DNA from: Coprobacter secundus
GTDB lineage: Bacteria; Bacteroidota; Bacteroidia; Bacteroidales; Coprobacteraceae
Length of the DNA stretch: 64,000 nt
Reading direction: 5' to 3'
Assembly (NCBI GenBank): GCA_000803105.1
Contig: JTDA01000016.1
Location: 1-64,000, forward strand
Position numbers and translations under genes: made by a program. Positions 13,987 to 21,794 of this stretch are shown piece by piece. Below the pieces are notes generated by a model that was not told the origin of the DNA, did not search any database, and saw only the letters and a list, made by a program, of their open reading frames with translations. Within the stretch, counting starts at the first letter, position 1. Every line of letters starts with the position of its first letter.

Positions 13987-15003
13987 ATGAATTTACATTC
14001 GGACAAGGAAGCGTTCAAGGAAATCATCGCACTGGCGGCTGAGCATTTCGGCTATGAACAGTCGCATGTGGAAAAGGATTACTGGGTATCTAAGATACTG
14101 CGGGATATTTCCCTGTCCGAATATGCGGATAAGACCTACTTCAAAGGCGGCACTTCGCTTTCCAAAGCCTACGGGCTGATAGAACGTTTTTCGGAAGATT
14201 TGGACTTGTTCGTGTTCACCGGGAATATGGAAGCGTCCAAGCAGGCGGAAAAGACTTTGAACAAGAAACTTTCCAAATACATTATCGAACAGAATAATGA
14301 CATTTACAAAGAGGAACTGTCGGAAACAGGCGGCAACTACCGCAAACTGTATTTCTCGTATGACAATGTATTCCAAGGCGTGGGTCTGAAAGAGCATTTG
14401 GAAGTAGAAATAAAATCCTGCGACCTGCCAGATAAAAGGCTGATGTTCTATCCGGCGGACAAGCGGATTATCAAACCGATAACAACCGCCTTTCTTGAAA
14501 GCATCGGGCAAGAGGAACTGATAAGCGTTTACGGACTGGAAAGTTTTGAGATGCAGTGCATCAACCCACGAAAGACAATCTGCGACAAAATTTCAAGACT
14601 GGTAAAGCTATCCTACAATGAGGATGCCAGCGCACTGCTGGCAAAACATATCCGTGATGTGTACGACCTCACAGCATTGTACCACAATCAGGAATATAAA
14701 AGCTACCTGCAATCTGACGATTTTTTGGAAGCCATGTTCCGGGTAACGGTAGAGGACGGATTAAATAAGAACTCCCGTTCGCACCTGTCGCTGGCTGACG
14801 CACCGATATTCAAGGATGCCGACACTATCATGGCATTGCCCGAAGTGGCAACGGCGTACACTACCGATTTGAAAAAGCTGACCTTTGACAAAACCAAGAT
14901 ACCGCTGATAATCAAGGCTGTGGAAGCATTGAAGAACCTGCATGGAATACTGGTGCGCTTTGAAACCTACCGCTCCCAAAAACAGAATGAGGAACAACCA
15001 TAA
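13987..15003 (+). CDS. AbiEii-type nucleotidyltransferase toxin
   Basis: A 338-residue protein with nucleotidyltransferase motifs: FKGGTSLSKAYGLIERFSEDLDLFVF at about residues 52-78, where GGTS and the DLD aspartates form the catalytic core. The N-terminal AEHFGYEQSHVEKDYWVSKIL is characteristic of the AbiEii/JHP933 family. These toxins transfer nucleotides, in studied cases to tRNA, and cause growth arrest or abortive infection. It is paired with the AbiEi-type gene upstream. The gene ends 48 bases before the convergent mobC stop, with no clear terminator between. Confidence 0.9.
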   Translation: MNLHSDKEAFKEIIALAAEHFGYEQSHVEKDYWVSKILRDISLSEYADKTYFKGGTSLSKAYGLIERFSEDLDLFVFTGNMEASKQAEKTLNKKLSKYIIEQNNDIYKEELSETGGNYRKLYFSYDNVFQGVGLKEHLEVEIKSCDLPDKRLMFYPADKRIIKPITTAFLESIGQEELISVYGLESFEMQCINPRKTICDKISRLVKLSYNEDASALLAKHIRDVYDLTALYHNQEYKSYLQSDDFLEAMFRVTVEDGLNKNSRSHLSLADAPIFKDADTIMALPEVATAYTTDLKKLTFDKTKIPLIIKAVEALKNLHGILVRFETYRSQKQNEEQP

Positions 15004-15050
15004 AACAATATCCAGCTATTCCTCATTCTCTAATACATTGTTATATAGGG

Positions 15051-17063
15051 CTATTCTTCCTCGTCCTTTATCAAGTGGCATAGTGCCGGGTCGTTCTTAA
15101 TCCGGGTTATCTCGTCCTCGACAATCTGCCGGACTTCCTGCCGGATGCGGTCATAGTTGGCTTGTATCTCTTCCTGCATACGGTCGTTACCATCCTTGTC
15201 CGTGAAGTCGATAATCTGCGGCAGCTTCACGTAACGGGCTGTTTCCCGCTTCACCTTCTCATTGTCCACCACAATTTCACAATGGAAAATCTTCTGCTCT
15301 ATCCGCTCGTCGAAATTGTCCGCCACAGCCCCCACGAACATCCCTTGCGTGAGGTTGGATATTTTGCTGGCAGGTATCAGGCTGTCCATCTGGGTGCTTA
15401 TCGAGGTGGACTTCTCCCGCTGGTTGATGGTCATACTCTGCCGCTTCTGCAACACCTTTCCGAAACGCTCCGACAATATCTTTGCCGTCTCACCGACCAC
15501 TTGCCCGCTGAACACGTTGCCCATCGTGTTTTGGATAACCTTGCTTTCCTTGTCTCCATAGTCACGGGTAAGCTGGCTGTAATCCTGAAAGCCCAGCAGT
15601 ACCGCCACCTTGTTGCTTCGGGCGGTGGCAATCAGGTTGTCCAGACCCCGAAAATAGATAGTGGGCAACTCGTCTATTATCACCGAACTTTTAAGCTGAC
15701 CTTTCTTGTTTATCAGCTTTACTATTCTACTGTTATATAATCCCAGTGCCGCCGAATAGATGTTCTGACGGTCAGGGTTGTTTCCGACAACCAAGATTTT
15801 AGGCTCTTTCGGGTTGTTTATATCCAGCGAGAAATCATCGCCCGTCATTACCCAGTAAAGTGCCGGGCTTATCATACGGGAAAGCGGGATTTTAGCACTC
15901 GCTATCTGACCCTGCAACTGCTCCTGCGCATCGGATTCCCAAGCATCTACGAACGGAGAAAGATAGTTCTCCAGTTCGGGATAGCTGCGTAAAATCGTGA
16001 ACACATCGGCGTATTTCTTGTTCAACAGTTCTATGGCATGGGGGAACGTGCAATGCTTACCGCCTTGATAGATACGGAGATACCAGATTATAGCCGCCAA
16101 AAGGATAATCGGGCTTTCCACAAAGAAGTCACCCTGCTTGCTTATCCAAGAGCGGTTAAGGTTGAGCATTATCGTGTAACTGGCTTCGTAAGCGTCCGCA
16201 ATGTCCGACATGAAGCTGGCGTTTATCGGGTTGCACCGATGGCTCTTGCGTGGGTCGTCAAAGTTGATAACGTAAAACTTCGGCTTTACCTTGTAGCCAT
16301 CCAAGTGATTAAGCAGGTGATTATAAGCGATTTCTGATAAATCGGGAAACTTGTAATCATAACAATACATCGAAAATCCCTTCTCGATTTGCTGTTTTAT
16401 GTAACTGTTCACCACGGCGTATGACTTGCCGCTGCCCGGCGTACCCAGCACAAGGCTGGCACGGAACGGGTTCACCACGTTTATCCAGCCGTTGTTCCAC
16501 TTCTTTTTGTAGTAAAACCGTGTGGGCAGGTTCACGGAGTATTCATTTTCAATCAGGCGGGTTTCCTGCTGGAAACTCTCATTTTCCGTGTTAAAGACAT
16601 CATCCATCAGGTTGTTCTTCAACAACCGGGACATCCATGTACCCGCCATGAGCAGGCAGATATAGCCCACAGACAGCGTGGCGATGTAAAACGCCGTGTC
16701 CGCCGTATGCGGAAGCGGCAGTTCCAGCAACCACCAGTTGAAGAAAAACAGCACGACACCCGCCGCAAGGCAGCAGTAAATCTTCACCCAAGTTATCTTC
16801 TCATCCTTCACGCCCTTGGTGCCGATGCACGACAAGGCGAGGAACACCACCGCAAAAAGTTTCGTCCAAAGAACGGACGAGAACAGCCCGGTGGTACGCT
16901 GGAAGTTCCATAAAATCTTGTCTATCACCTCAAAGGTTACTCCCCATCCTTTCAGGCTGGAGTAACAGAACCAGTACACGTTGATTCCCACGAATAGAAT
17001 ACTGACAGCCCGCATAAAGTCCATGACCCTTGCAAGCCCCCTCAAATCATCTTCCTGTTGCAT
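15051..17063 (-). CDS. mobC: MobC, type IV coupling protein (TraG/VirD4-like)
   Basis: A 670-residue membrane ATPase. Hydrophobic segments lie at about 15-33, 60-80, 90-112 and 122-143. Walker A is in LVLGTPGSGKSYAVVNS at about 206-222, and Walker B is in KSSVIIDELPTIYF near 455. C-terminal to it are a conserved LGFQDYSQLTRDYG segment and an acidic tail (KDEEE). It links the relaxosome to the mating channel and drives DNA export. It follows mobB by 25 bases in a mobA-mobB-mobC operon. Confidence 0.92.
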   Translation of the reverse strand: MQQEDDLRGLARVMDFMRAVSILFVGINVYWFCYSSLKGWGVTFEVIDKILWNFQRTTGLFSSVLWTKLFAVVFLALSCIGTKGVKDEKITWVKIYCCLAAGVVLFFFNWWLLELPLPHTADTAFYIATLSVGYICLLMAGTWMSRLLKNNLMDDVFNTENESFQQETRLIENEYSVNLPTRFYYKKKWNNGWINVVNPFRASLVLGTPGSGKSYAVVNSYIKQQIEKGFSMYCYDYKFPDLSEIAYNHLLNHLDGYKVKPKFYVINFDDPRKSHRCNPINASFMSDIADAYEASYTIMLNLNRSWISKQGDFFVESPIILLAAIIWYLRIYQGGKHCTFPHAIELLNKKYADVFTILRSYPELENYLSPFVDAWESDAQEQLQGQIASAKIPLSRMISPALYWVMTGDDFSLDINNPKEPKILVVGNNPDRQNIYSAALGLYNSRIVKLINKKGQLKSSVIIDELPTIYFRGLDNLIATARSNKVAVLLGFQDYSQLTRDYGDKESKVIQNTMGNVFSGQVVGETAKILSERFGKVLQKRQSMTINQREKSTSISTQMDSLIPASKISNLTQGMFVGAVADNFDERIEQKIFHCEIVVDNEKVKRETARYVKLPQIIDFTDKDGNDRMQEEIQANYDRIRQEVRQIVEDEITRIKNDPALCHLIKDEEE

Positions 17064-17088
17064 AATCGTATGTTTTTATGTTAATCAA

Positions 17089-18336
17089 TTAGTCGATGCG
17101 CCTTGTACGCTTCTTTTTCTTCTTCTTTCTCTTTTGGCTGGCAGTGTCCTGTGGCTCATCACCGCCTGATGCGCCGCCGAACAATCCTCCGAACGCACTC
17201 ACTACGGAAGCCACACCCGAAACGATGTCGGCTTTCGGCGTGAAGTCCGGCTGTTCCTGACGCGTGGATTGTTCCTGCCGTATGTCCGTTTTCCTTTCAT
17301 CGGAATACAAATCGTTGAACACGTTCGCCGAATACTCCTTGCCCAAGCGTGAACCGTTCAGCACCACCCGGCTGTCGTGGTCGATGAACGTAACGCCATA
17401 GATACGCCCGCTGTCGTTCCGGCGGAACACCACGTCAATGCCCTGCCGATTCAGTTCCCGTTCAAACTCCTGTCGGTCGTGGGCTGTCCGCATGGCAGCA
17501 GCGACAATCTTCCGGGTACGTTCTTTCAGTTTCCCGTTTTTGATTGCTTCGCCCGACCGCTCCATCCTGCGCTGCACCGCTTCATAGCCCACCGACTTGC
17601 CGATGCGGGAAGCCTTTACCGGATTGCCCACCTTTTCACCCTTGCCGTTCATGGCAGAATAAACGATACCCTGATAGGGTCTGCCGTTTATCTCCCCCTT
17701 GACTTCCTCGGCGCACACGTTATAGGCGGCAAGCAACGCCCTGTACTCCCCGAACGACTGGAAACGGTAGCCATAGCAAGCCGCTTTCACGGTATTGCCG
17801 ATTTGGTGCTTCACGTCCCCGGCTTCGTAATCCACCTTTTTAAGTTCCGGGCGTTCCGTCCGCTCTTTCTTTTCTGCCGGGTGCAAATTGTATTTCCGTT
17901 CCAGTTCACGGGTAATCTGTTTGCTTCTCCGATGCTCGAACTTGTCATTCAGCGGTCTGCCGCTTTCATCCACCCGCAAACCAACAATATGTATATGGTG
18001 GCGGTCTATGTCGGTATGCTTATACACCAGATAGGGCTGGTCGCCATAGCCCAGCTTCTGCATATACTCCCGTGCAATGTCGGCAAGCTGCTGGTCGGTC
18101 AGCACGTCTTCCGGGTGCGGGTTTATGGAAATATGAAGTATCGGTTTTTGGGTGGAAAGTTGCACGGGCATCTGCATCTCGAAGCTGCGCATACACCCGC
18201 CGATAGAGAAATGCCAGTCCTCATTCAACAACATTTTGTTGGAGAAAAGCACCTTTGCTTCCCCGTTATCCACCTTTTCCTGATTGTATGCCAGTGCGCC
18301 GAACATGGAACTTCCCGTACTTATCTTGGCAACCAT
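17089..18336 (-). CDS. mobB: MobB relaxase
   Basis: A 415-residue MOBP-type relaxase from ATG 18336 (MVAKISTGSS); an ATG four codons upstream is possible but less usual for the family. The metal-binding triad lies in the HTDIDRHHIHIV motif at about residues 106-117. The C-terminus is basic and low in complexity (KRKKKKKKRTRRID). It nicks the ICE at oriT, stays bound to the 5' end and pilots the strand. The start overlaps the end of mobA by 16 bases, which suggests coupled translation. Confidence 0.92.
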   Translation of the reverse strand: MVAKISTGSSMFGALAYNQEKVDNGEAKVLFSNKMLLNEDWHFSIGGCMRSFEMQMPVQLSTQKPILHISINPHPEDVLTDQQLADIAREYMQKLGYGDQPYLVYKHTDIDRHHIHIVGLRVDESGRPLNDKFEHRRSKQITRELERKYNLHPAEKKERTERPELKKVDYEAGDVKHQIGNTVKAACYGYRFQSFGEYRALLAAYNVCAEEVKGEINGRPYQGIVYSAMNGKGEKVGNPVKASRIGKSVGYEAVQRRMERSGEAIKNGKLKERTRKIVAAAMRTAHDRQEFERELNRQGIDVVFRRNDSGRIYGVTFIDHDSRVVLNGSRLGKEYSANVFNDLYSDERKTDIRQEQSTRQEQPDFTPKADIVSGVASVVSAFGGLFGGASGGDEPQDTASQKRKKKKKKRTRRID

Positions 18337-18743
18337 AGTTCCCTGCACTCGTTGGTCAGGTCGATAACCTGACGGTTCAACATAGCCAGTTCGGTAGTCG
18401 CCTTCTCCAGTTTATAGAGGAAAGCCAGTGCCTTTTTCTCCGAAAAGTTACTGTGCAACGCCTTTACCACTTGGTTGTAATTGACCGCTACCGCCCGGAA
18501 CTGGGCGTAAAATTCGGTCAGCTTGGCGCAATACTCGACCGCCGACTTGTCCACTTTCACCACCCGGAACGGCTCGCCGAAGATACGTGCGGCAATGAAA
18601 CGGGACTTGCTCGTAACGCCCGACTGCTCCCATTGTGCGAGGAAGCGGGCGTTCTCCCGGTCATTCAGGTACAGTACATGGCGGTGCTTCGCCGGGTCTT
18701 GGAGGGCGGGGCGACCGCCCTTGTTGGTTCTTCTTGTTTCCAT
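18321..18743 (-). CDS. mobA: MobA, relaxosome accessory protein
   Basis: A 140-residue MobC/RHH-like accessory protein (MobA in CTnDOT naming): a basic start with KGGRPALQDPAKHRHVLYLNDRENARFLAQW, then SRFIAARIFGEPFRV, then a helical C-terminus with AVAVNYNQVVKALHS. Proteins of this type bind oriT and help the relaxase. It is the first gene of the mob operon and is transcribed away from the probable oriT region at 18759-19070, as expected for an oriT-binding protein. Confidence 0.88.
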   Translation of the reverse strand: METRRTNKGGRPALQDPAKHRHVLYLNDRENARFLAQWEQSGVTSKSRFIAARIFGEPFRVVKVDKSAVEYCAKLTEFYAQFRAVAVNYNQVVKALHSNFSEKKALAFLYKLEKATTELAMLNRQVIDLTNECRELWLPR

Positions 18744-18758
18744 GCTTCTTTGAATTAA

Positions 18759-19070
18759 AAAATCACGACTTCGGAGTGGTTTTCACCCCCGCAAGGGGCA
18801 AGGCGTTTTCAGGCACGGAAAACGGTTTCGTGTGCCACGAAACACACCTTGCTATTTTCTGGCGAAAATCGAAAATCCGTCCCTGACAGATTGGGGTCAG
18901 CGCAAGGCGGCAAGCCTGCCGTCAGCCGACCGGATTCCACGCCTTTCCACTTTGGGCATCCATTACTCCGCTGCAAAGTAACGGTGATTTATAATGCTGT
19001 AAAATAGCCGGTTGGTGGACAAACCGGGACATCGGGGGACAAAGCGGGACGCATCTGAAAACGGACGTTT
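18759..19070. other. Probable oriT region between mobA and traA
   Basis: A non-coding spacer between the divergent mob and tra operons. It holds CCCC/GGGG (18787/18795), a perfect 8-bp inverted repeat GTTTCGTG (18825-18832) / CACGAAAC (18836-18843) around TGC, CTGAC (18883) / GTCAG (18896), and CGGCA (18908) / TGCCG (18917). At 19015-19052 are GGACAAA/GGGAC repeats related to the TGTCC motif found elsewhere in the element. Position beside mobA and the inverted repeats suggest the origin of transfer. The nick site cannot be fixed by reading. Confidence 0.6.
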
Positions 19071-19089
19071 TTTCTCCTTTTATTTGCAG

Positions 19090-19240
19090 AAGATTTCAAG
19101 ATTGAAAGCAATATGGAAAGTCCTATTCCAAGCAGGAATGACTGGATGAGAACAAGATTTCAAGACATCAGGATTGCAAGGTTTCAAGAAAGGATGAAAG
19201 CGGGATTGGAATAAAACAATCTTTCAATAGTTCAAGATTG
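19090..19240 (+). repeat. TTTCAAGA iterons before traA
   Basis: AAGATTTCAAGA occurs at 19090-19101 and 19154-19165, TTTCAAGA again at 19182-19189, and TTCAAGATTG at 19095-19104 and 19231-19240. The cluster precedes a ParA-like gene and could bind TraA or another regulator, which is inference. The rest of the 19071-19309 spacer shows nothing else I can name. Confidence 0.55.
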
Positions 19241-19309
19241 CAATGTGGAAGCAAGGAAAGCCATATAGCCGGATTGATTGAAAGCAATCAACAAATCTAT
19301 CAACACATA

Positions 19310-20095
19310 ATGAACGGAAACAATATGGGAAACGGGAAAACACCCCTTTATGTCGCCTTCTCCACCCAGAAGGGCGGGGTCGGCAAGACCACCTTCACCG
19401 TGCTGACGGCAAGCTACCTCCACTACCTCAAAGGCTACGATGTGGCGGTGGTGGATTGCGACTACCCGCAGCACTCCATCGCAGGAATGCGCAAGCGGGA
19501 TGCTGAAACGGTGTCCTCCGATGAAGAATACAAACGCATGGCGTATGAACAGTTCACCCGGTTGGGCAAGAAAGCCTACCCGGTATTATGCAGCCCGCCC
19601 GAAAAGGCGATAGCTACCGCCGATGAATATGTAACCGAAACGGACTATAAGCCCGACATCGTGTTCTTCGACCTGCCCGGCACGGTGAACAGCGAGGGCG
19701 TGATAAGCTCCCTTGCCGGGGTGGACTACATCTTCACGCCGATTTCCGCCGACAAGGTGGTGCTGGAAAGCAGCCTGTCGTTTGCGGCGGCTATCCACAA
19801 GCTGCTGGTGAAGAACGAAGCCTGCCGCCTTGCGGGTCTGTACCTCTTTTGGAACATGGTGGACGGTCGGGAGAAAACAGACCTCTACACCGCCTATGAC
19901 AAGACCATCAGGGAACTGGAACTGCCGCTGATGAAAACCTTCATCCCCGACACCAAACGCTACAAGAAGGAACTGGCGGCTGACAAGAGAACAGTGTTCC
20001 GCTCCACGCTCTTTCCCGCCAGCCGCCCGCTGGTGAGGGGCAGCAACTTGGAGGAACTGATAACGGAAATAATGTATTACATTAAACCACAATGA
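19310..20095 (+). CDS. traA: TraA, ParA-family ATPase
   Basis: A 261-residue ParA/MinD-like ATPase. I chose ATG 19310 (MNGNNMGNGK) rather than the in-frame ATG 19238, which lies within the iterons and would add 24 unusual residues; ATG 19325 is also possible. The deviant Walker A is in STQKGGVGKTTF at about 19-30, and the DxD-like segment is AVVDCDYPQHS. It is the first gene of the transfer operon, as in CTnDOT, and may partition or position the transfer complex. TraB follows after one base. Confidence 0.88.
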   Translation: MNGNNMGNGKTPLYVAFSTQKGGVGKTTFTVLTASYLHYLKGYDVAVVDCDYPQHSIAGMRKRDAETVSSDEEYKRMAYEQFTRLGKKAYPVLCSPPEKAIATADEYVTETDYKPDIVFFDLPGTVNSEGVISSLAGVDYIFTPISADKVVLESSLSFAAAIHKLLVKNEACRLAGLYLFWNMVDGREKTDLYTAYDKTIRELELPLMKTFIPDTKRYKKELAADKRTVFRSTLFPASRPLVRGSNLEELITEIMYYIKPQ

Positions 20096-20096
20096 T

Positions 20097-20483
20097 ATGG
20101 CAAAGCAGAACGGCACAATGCCGAAGATAGACGAGGATTTCATGCGGGAACTTATCTCGCAGGGCGTACCCGGCAAGCCAGATGGAGGGAAACCGGATGA
20201 CACACCGCAAGAAGCGCAGGCGGAAAAACCGACACCCCGCAAGCGCAGGAACAGTCCGGGCGACTACCGGGAAACCTATTTCCAGAAAGTGGAACTGACC
20301 GACCGCCAGCCCTTGTACGTGAGCCGAACGACCCACGAGAAGCTGATGCGCATCGTAACGGTGATAGGCGGGCGCAAGGTAACGGTCAGCAGCTATGTGG
20401 AAAACATCTTGACACGCCATTTCGAGCAGTATCAGGACGAGATTAACGCCCTGTATGAAAGCAATTTCCAAAAACCGTTTTAG
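20097..20483 (+). CDS. traB: TraB-like DUF3408 protein
   Basis: 128 residues: a disordered, charged N-terminal half (residues 1-60, rich in Lys, Pro and Glu) and a folded C-terminal half with YVSRTTHEKLMRIVTVIGGRKVTVSSYVENILTRHFEQY, a ribbon-helix-helix-like DUF3408 domain. This suggests DNA binding, perhaps together with TraA as in ParA/ParB-type pairs; that pairing is inference. It is tightly packed, one base after traA and two bases before the next gene. Confidence 0.8.
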   Translation: MAKQNGTMPKIDEDFMRELISQGVPGKPDGGKPDDTPQEAQAEKPTPRKRRNSPGDYRETYFQKVELTDRQPLYVSRTTHEKLMRIVTVIGGRKVTVSSYVENILTRHFEQYQDEINALYESNFQKPF

Positions 20484-20485
20484 CC

Positions 20486-21112
20486 ATGGCGATAATTTAT
20501 TGCATCATCACCGTATTGGTTGTGTACTACCTTGCCCTGTGGGGCTGGTATCAATATGCGGATAACAAGACGGAAAACAGCGCAGGCAATGAAACGCTCC
20601 CTGAAAATGAAGACTTAGCCGGATATACCCTGATAGGCGAAAGCCGCTACAAGTGTGGACAAATCGACCCAATGCCGGACAAAGCCGGACACCTCCCGCA
20701 AGCGGTTGAAAATGATACTATTTTTGCGCCGGAAGCCGCCGGAACAGACGAAACGTCCGGCTATGGGGATGACGAACCGGACTACGAGGACGAGGAAATC
20801 GCCGGGTACATGGCGGGCGACGATGCGGGTCGTGCTGCGGGCGTGAGTTTCGAGGAACTGGGCGAAGCGGTGCGCACGGCGAACGCCGACACCTCCACCG
20901 AAGCGGAACAGCGGCAAGCCGCCGGGACGCTGGCGAGGATTGAGGGGACAAACCTCTACGATGCGGTGGTGGAGAACATCAATGGCGGGCTGGCAAGGGT
21001 GGCGGAACTGCTGAAACGCAATGAAGCTGAACTGGCTCCGGCGGTTGTTCCAACCGCTGCCGCCGACACGGGCAAGGAATACGGGACGTTCGACATGAAC
21101 GAGTATCTGTAA
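20486..21112 (+). CDS. TraD-like conserved ICE protein
   Basis: 208 residues with one N-terminal membrane helix (about 3-20, IYCIITVLVVYYLALWGWY) and a long acidic, probably extended region (DDEPDYEDEEIAGYMAGDDAG). The C-terminal third (EGTNLYDAVVENINGGLARVAELLKRNEAEL) is the most conserved-looking part. The position equals traC/traD of CTnDOT and the function is unknown. Its codons contain an inverted copy of the TGTCC repeat (20657-20693), so part of the N-terminal region may have been shaped by a DNA site. Confidence 0.7.
   Translation: MAIIYCIITVLVVYYLALWGWYQYADNKTENSAGNETLPENEDLAGYTLIGESRYKCGQIDPMPDKAGHLPQAVENDTIFAPEAAGTDETSGYGDDEPDYEDEEIAGYMAGDDAGRAAGVSFEELGEAVRTANADTSTEAEQRQAAGTLARIEGTNLYDAVVENINGGLARVAELLKRNEAELAPAVVPTAAADTGKEYGTFDMNEYL
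20657..20693 (-). repeat. TGTCC repeat cluster, copy 2, inverted and inside a gene
   Basis: Read on the minus strand this is GGTGTCCGGCTTTGTCCGG (20693-20675), ten bases, then ATTTGTCC (20664-20657). It matches 13112-13148 exactly in the 19-mer and in spacing. Confidence 0.75.
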
Positions 21113-21144
21113 TATAATAATGTATAATTCAAACTCAATTCGCA

Positions 21145-21447
21145 ATGGAAACGAAAAAGAAAATCTTTTTGTCGGCGGCTCTCCTTGCCGCTGTGGTAAG
21201 TGCCTACGCCCAGGGCAACGGGCAGGCGGGTATCACCGAAGCCACGAATATGATTACCAGCTATTTTGACCCCGGCACGAAACTCGTGTACGCCATCGGT
21301 GCGGTCTGCGGACTGATTGGCGGGGTAAAGGTATATAACAAGTTTTCAAGCGGCGACCCGGACACCTCAAAGACCGCCGCAAGCTGGTTCGGTGCCTGTA
21401 TCTTCCTGATTGTCGCCGCCACCATCCTCCGGTCGTTCTTCCTTTAA
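21145..21447 (+). CDS. traE: TraE (DUF4134 membrane protein)
   Basis: A 100-residue VirB2-like small membrane protein: signal peptide (KIFLSAALLAAVVSAYA, cleavage near QGNGQA), then two hydrophobic helices at about 45-65 and 80-99 separated by KVYNKFSSGDPDTSKTAASWFG. This is the DUF4134 family; in the Bacteroides transfer machinery it is the likely pilin-like or channel subunit. The stop overlaps an ATG of traF. Confidence 0.9.
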   Translation: METKKKIFLSAALLAAVVSAYAQGNGQAGITEATNMITSYFDPGTKLVYAIGAVCGLIGGVKVYNKFSSGDPDTSKTAASWFGACIFLIVAATILRSFFL

Positions 21448-21458
21448 TGTACGGGCGT

Positions 21459-21794
21459 ATGGCAGAATATCCGGTAAACAGGGGTATCGGCAAGCCTGTG
21501 GAGTTCAAGGGGCTGAAAAGCCAGTACCTTTTCATCTTTGCGGGCGGCTTGCTCGCCGTGTTCGTGGTGTTCATCGTCCTGTTCATGGCGGGCGTGAACC
21601 AGTGGGTCTGCATCGGCTTCATCGTGTCTGCATCGCTGCTGCTCGTGTGGCAAACGTTCCGGCTCAATGCCCGGTACGGCACATACGGGCTGATGAAGAT
21701 AGCCGCCTGCAAACGGCATCCCCGGTTCATCATCAACCGCAAGGCGATACCCCGGCTGTTCACCTATAAGAAAAGAAAGGAGACCGACCAATGA
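21459..21794 (+). CDS. traF: TraF (DUF4133 membrane protein)
   Basis: 111 residues from ATG 21459 (MAEYPVNRGIGKPVEFKGLKSQ), the usual family start; ATG 21447, overlapping the traE stop, would add four residues. Two adjacent membrane helices lie at about 20-43 and 48-67, followed by a basic C-terminus. It corresponds to VirB3 in type IV secretion systems. The last bases overlap the start of traG. Confidence 0.9.
   Translation: MAEYPVNRGIGKPVEFKGLKSQYLFIFAGGLLAVFVVFIVLFMAGVNQWVCIGFIVSASLLLVWQTFRLNARYGTYGLMKIAACKRHPRFIINRKAIPRLFTYKKRKETDQ

Noticed and set aside
17377..18372. 331-codon plus-strand frame opposite mobB
   Set aside because: mobB is secure by its relaxase motif; this frame has no domain and only mirrors it.
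19071..19309. CRISPR array suggested by repeated TTTCAAGA
   Set aside because: Repeats are short, unevenly spaced and without equal spacers; they look like protein-binding iterons.
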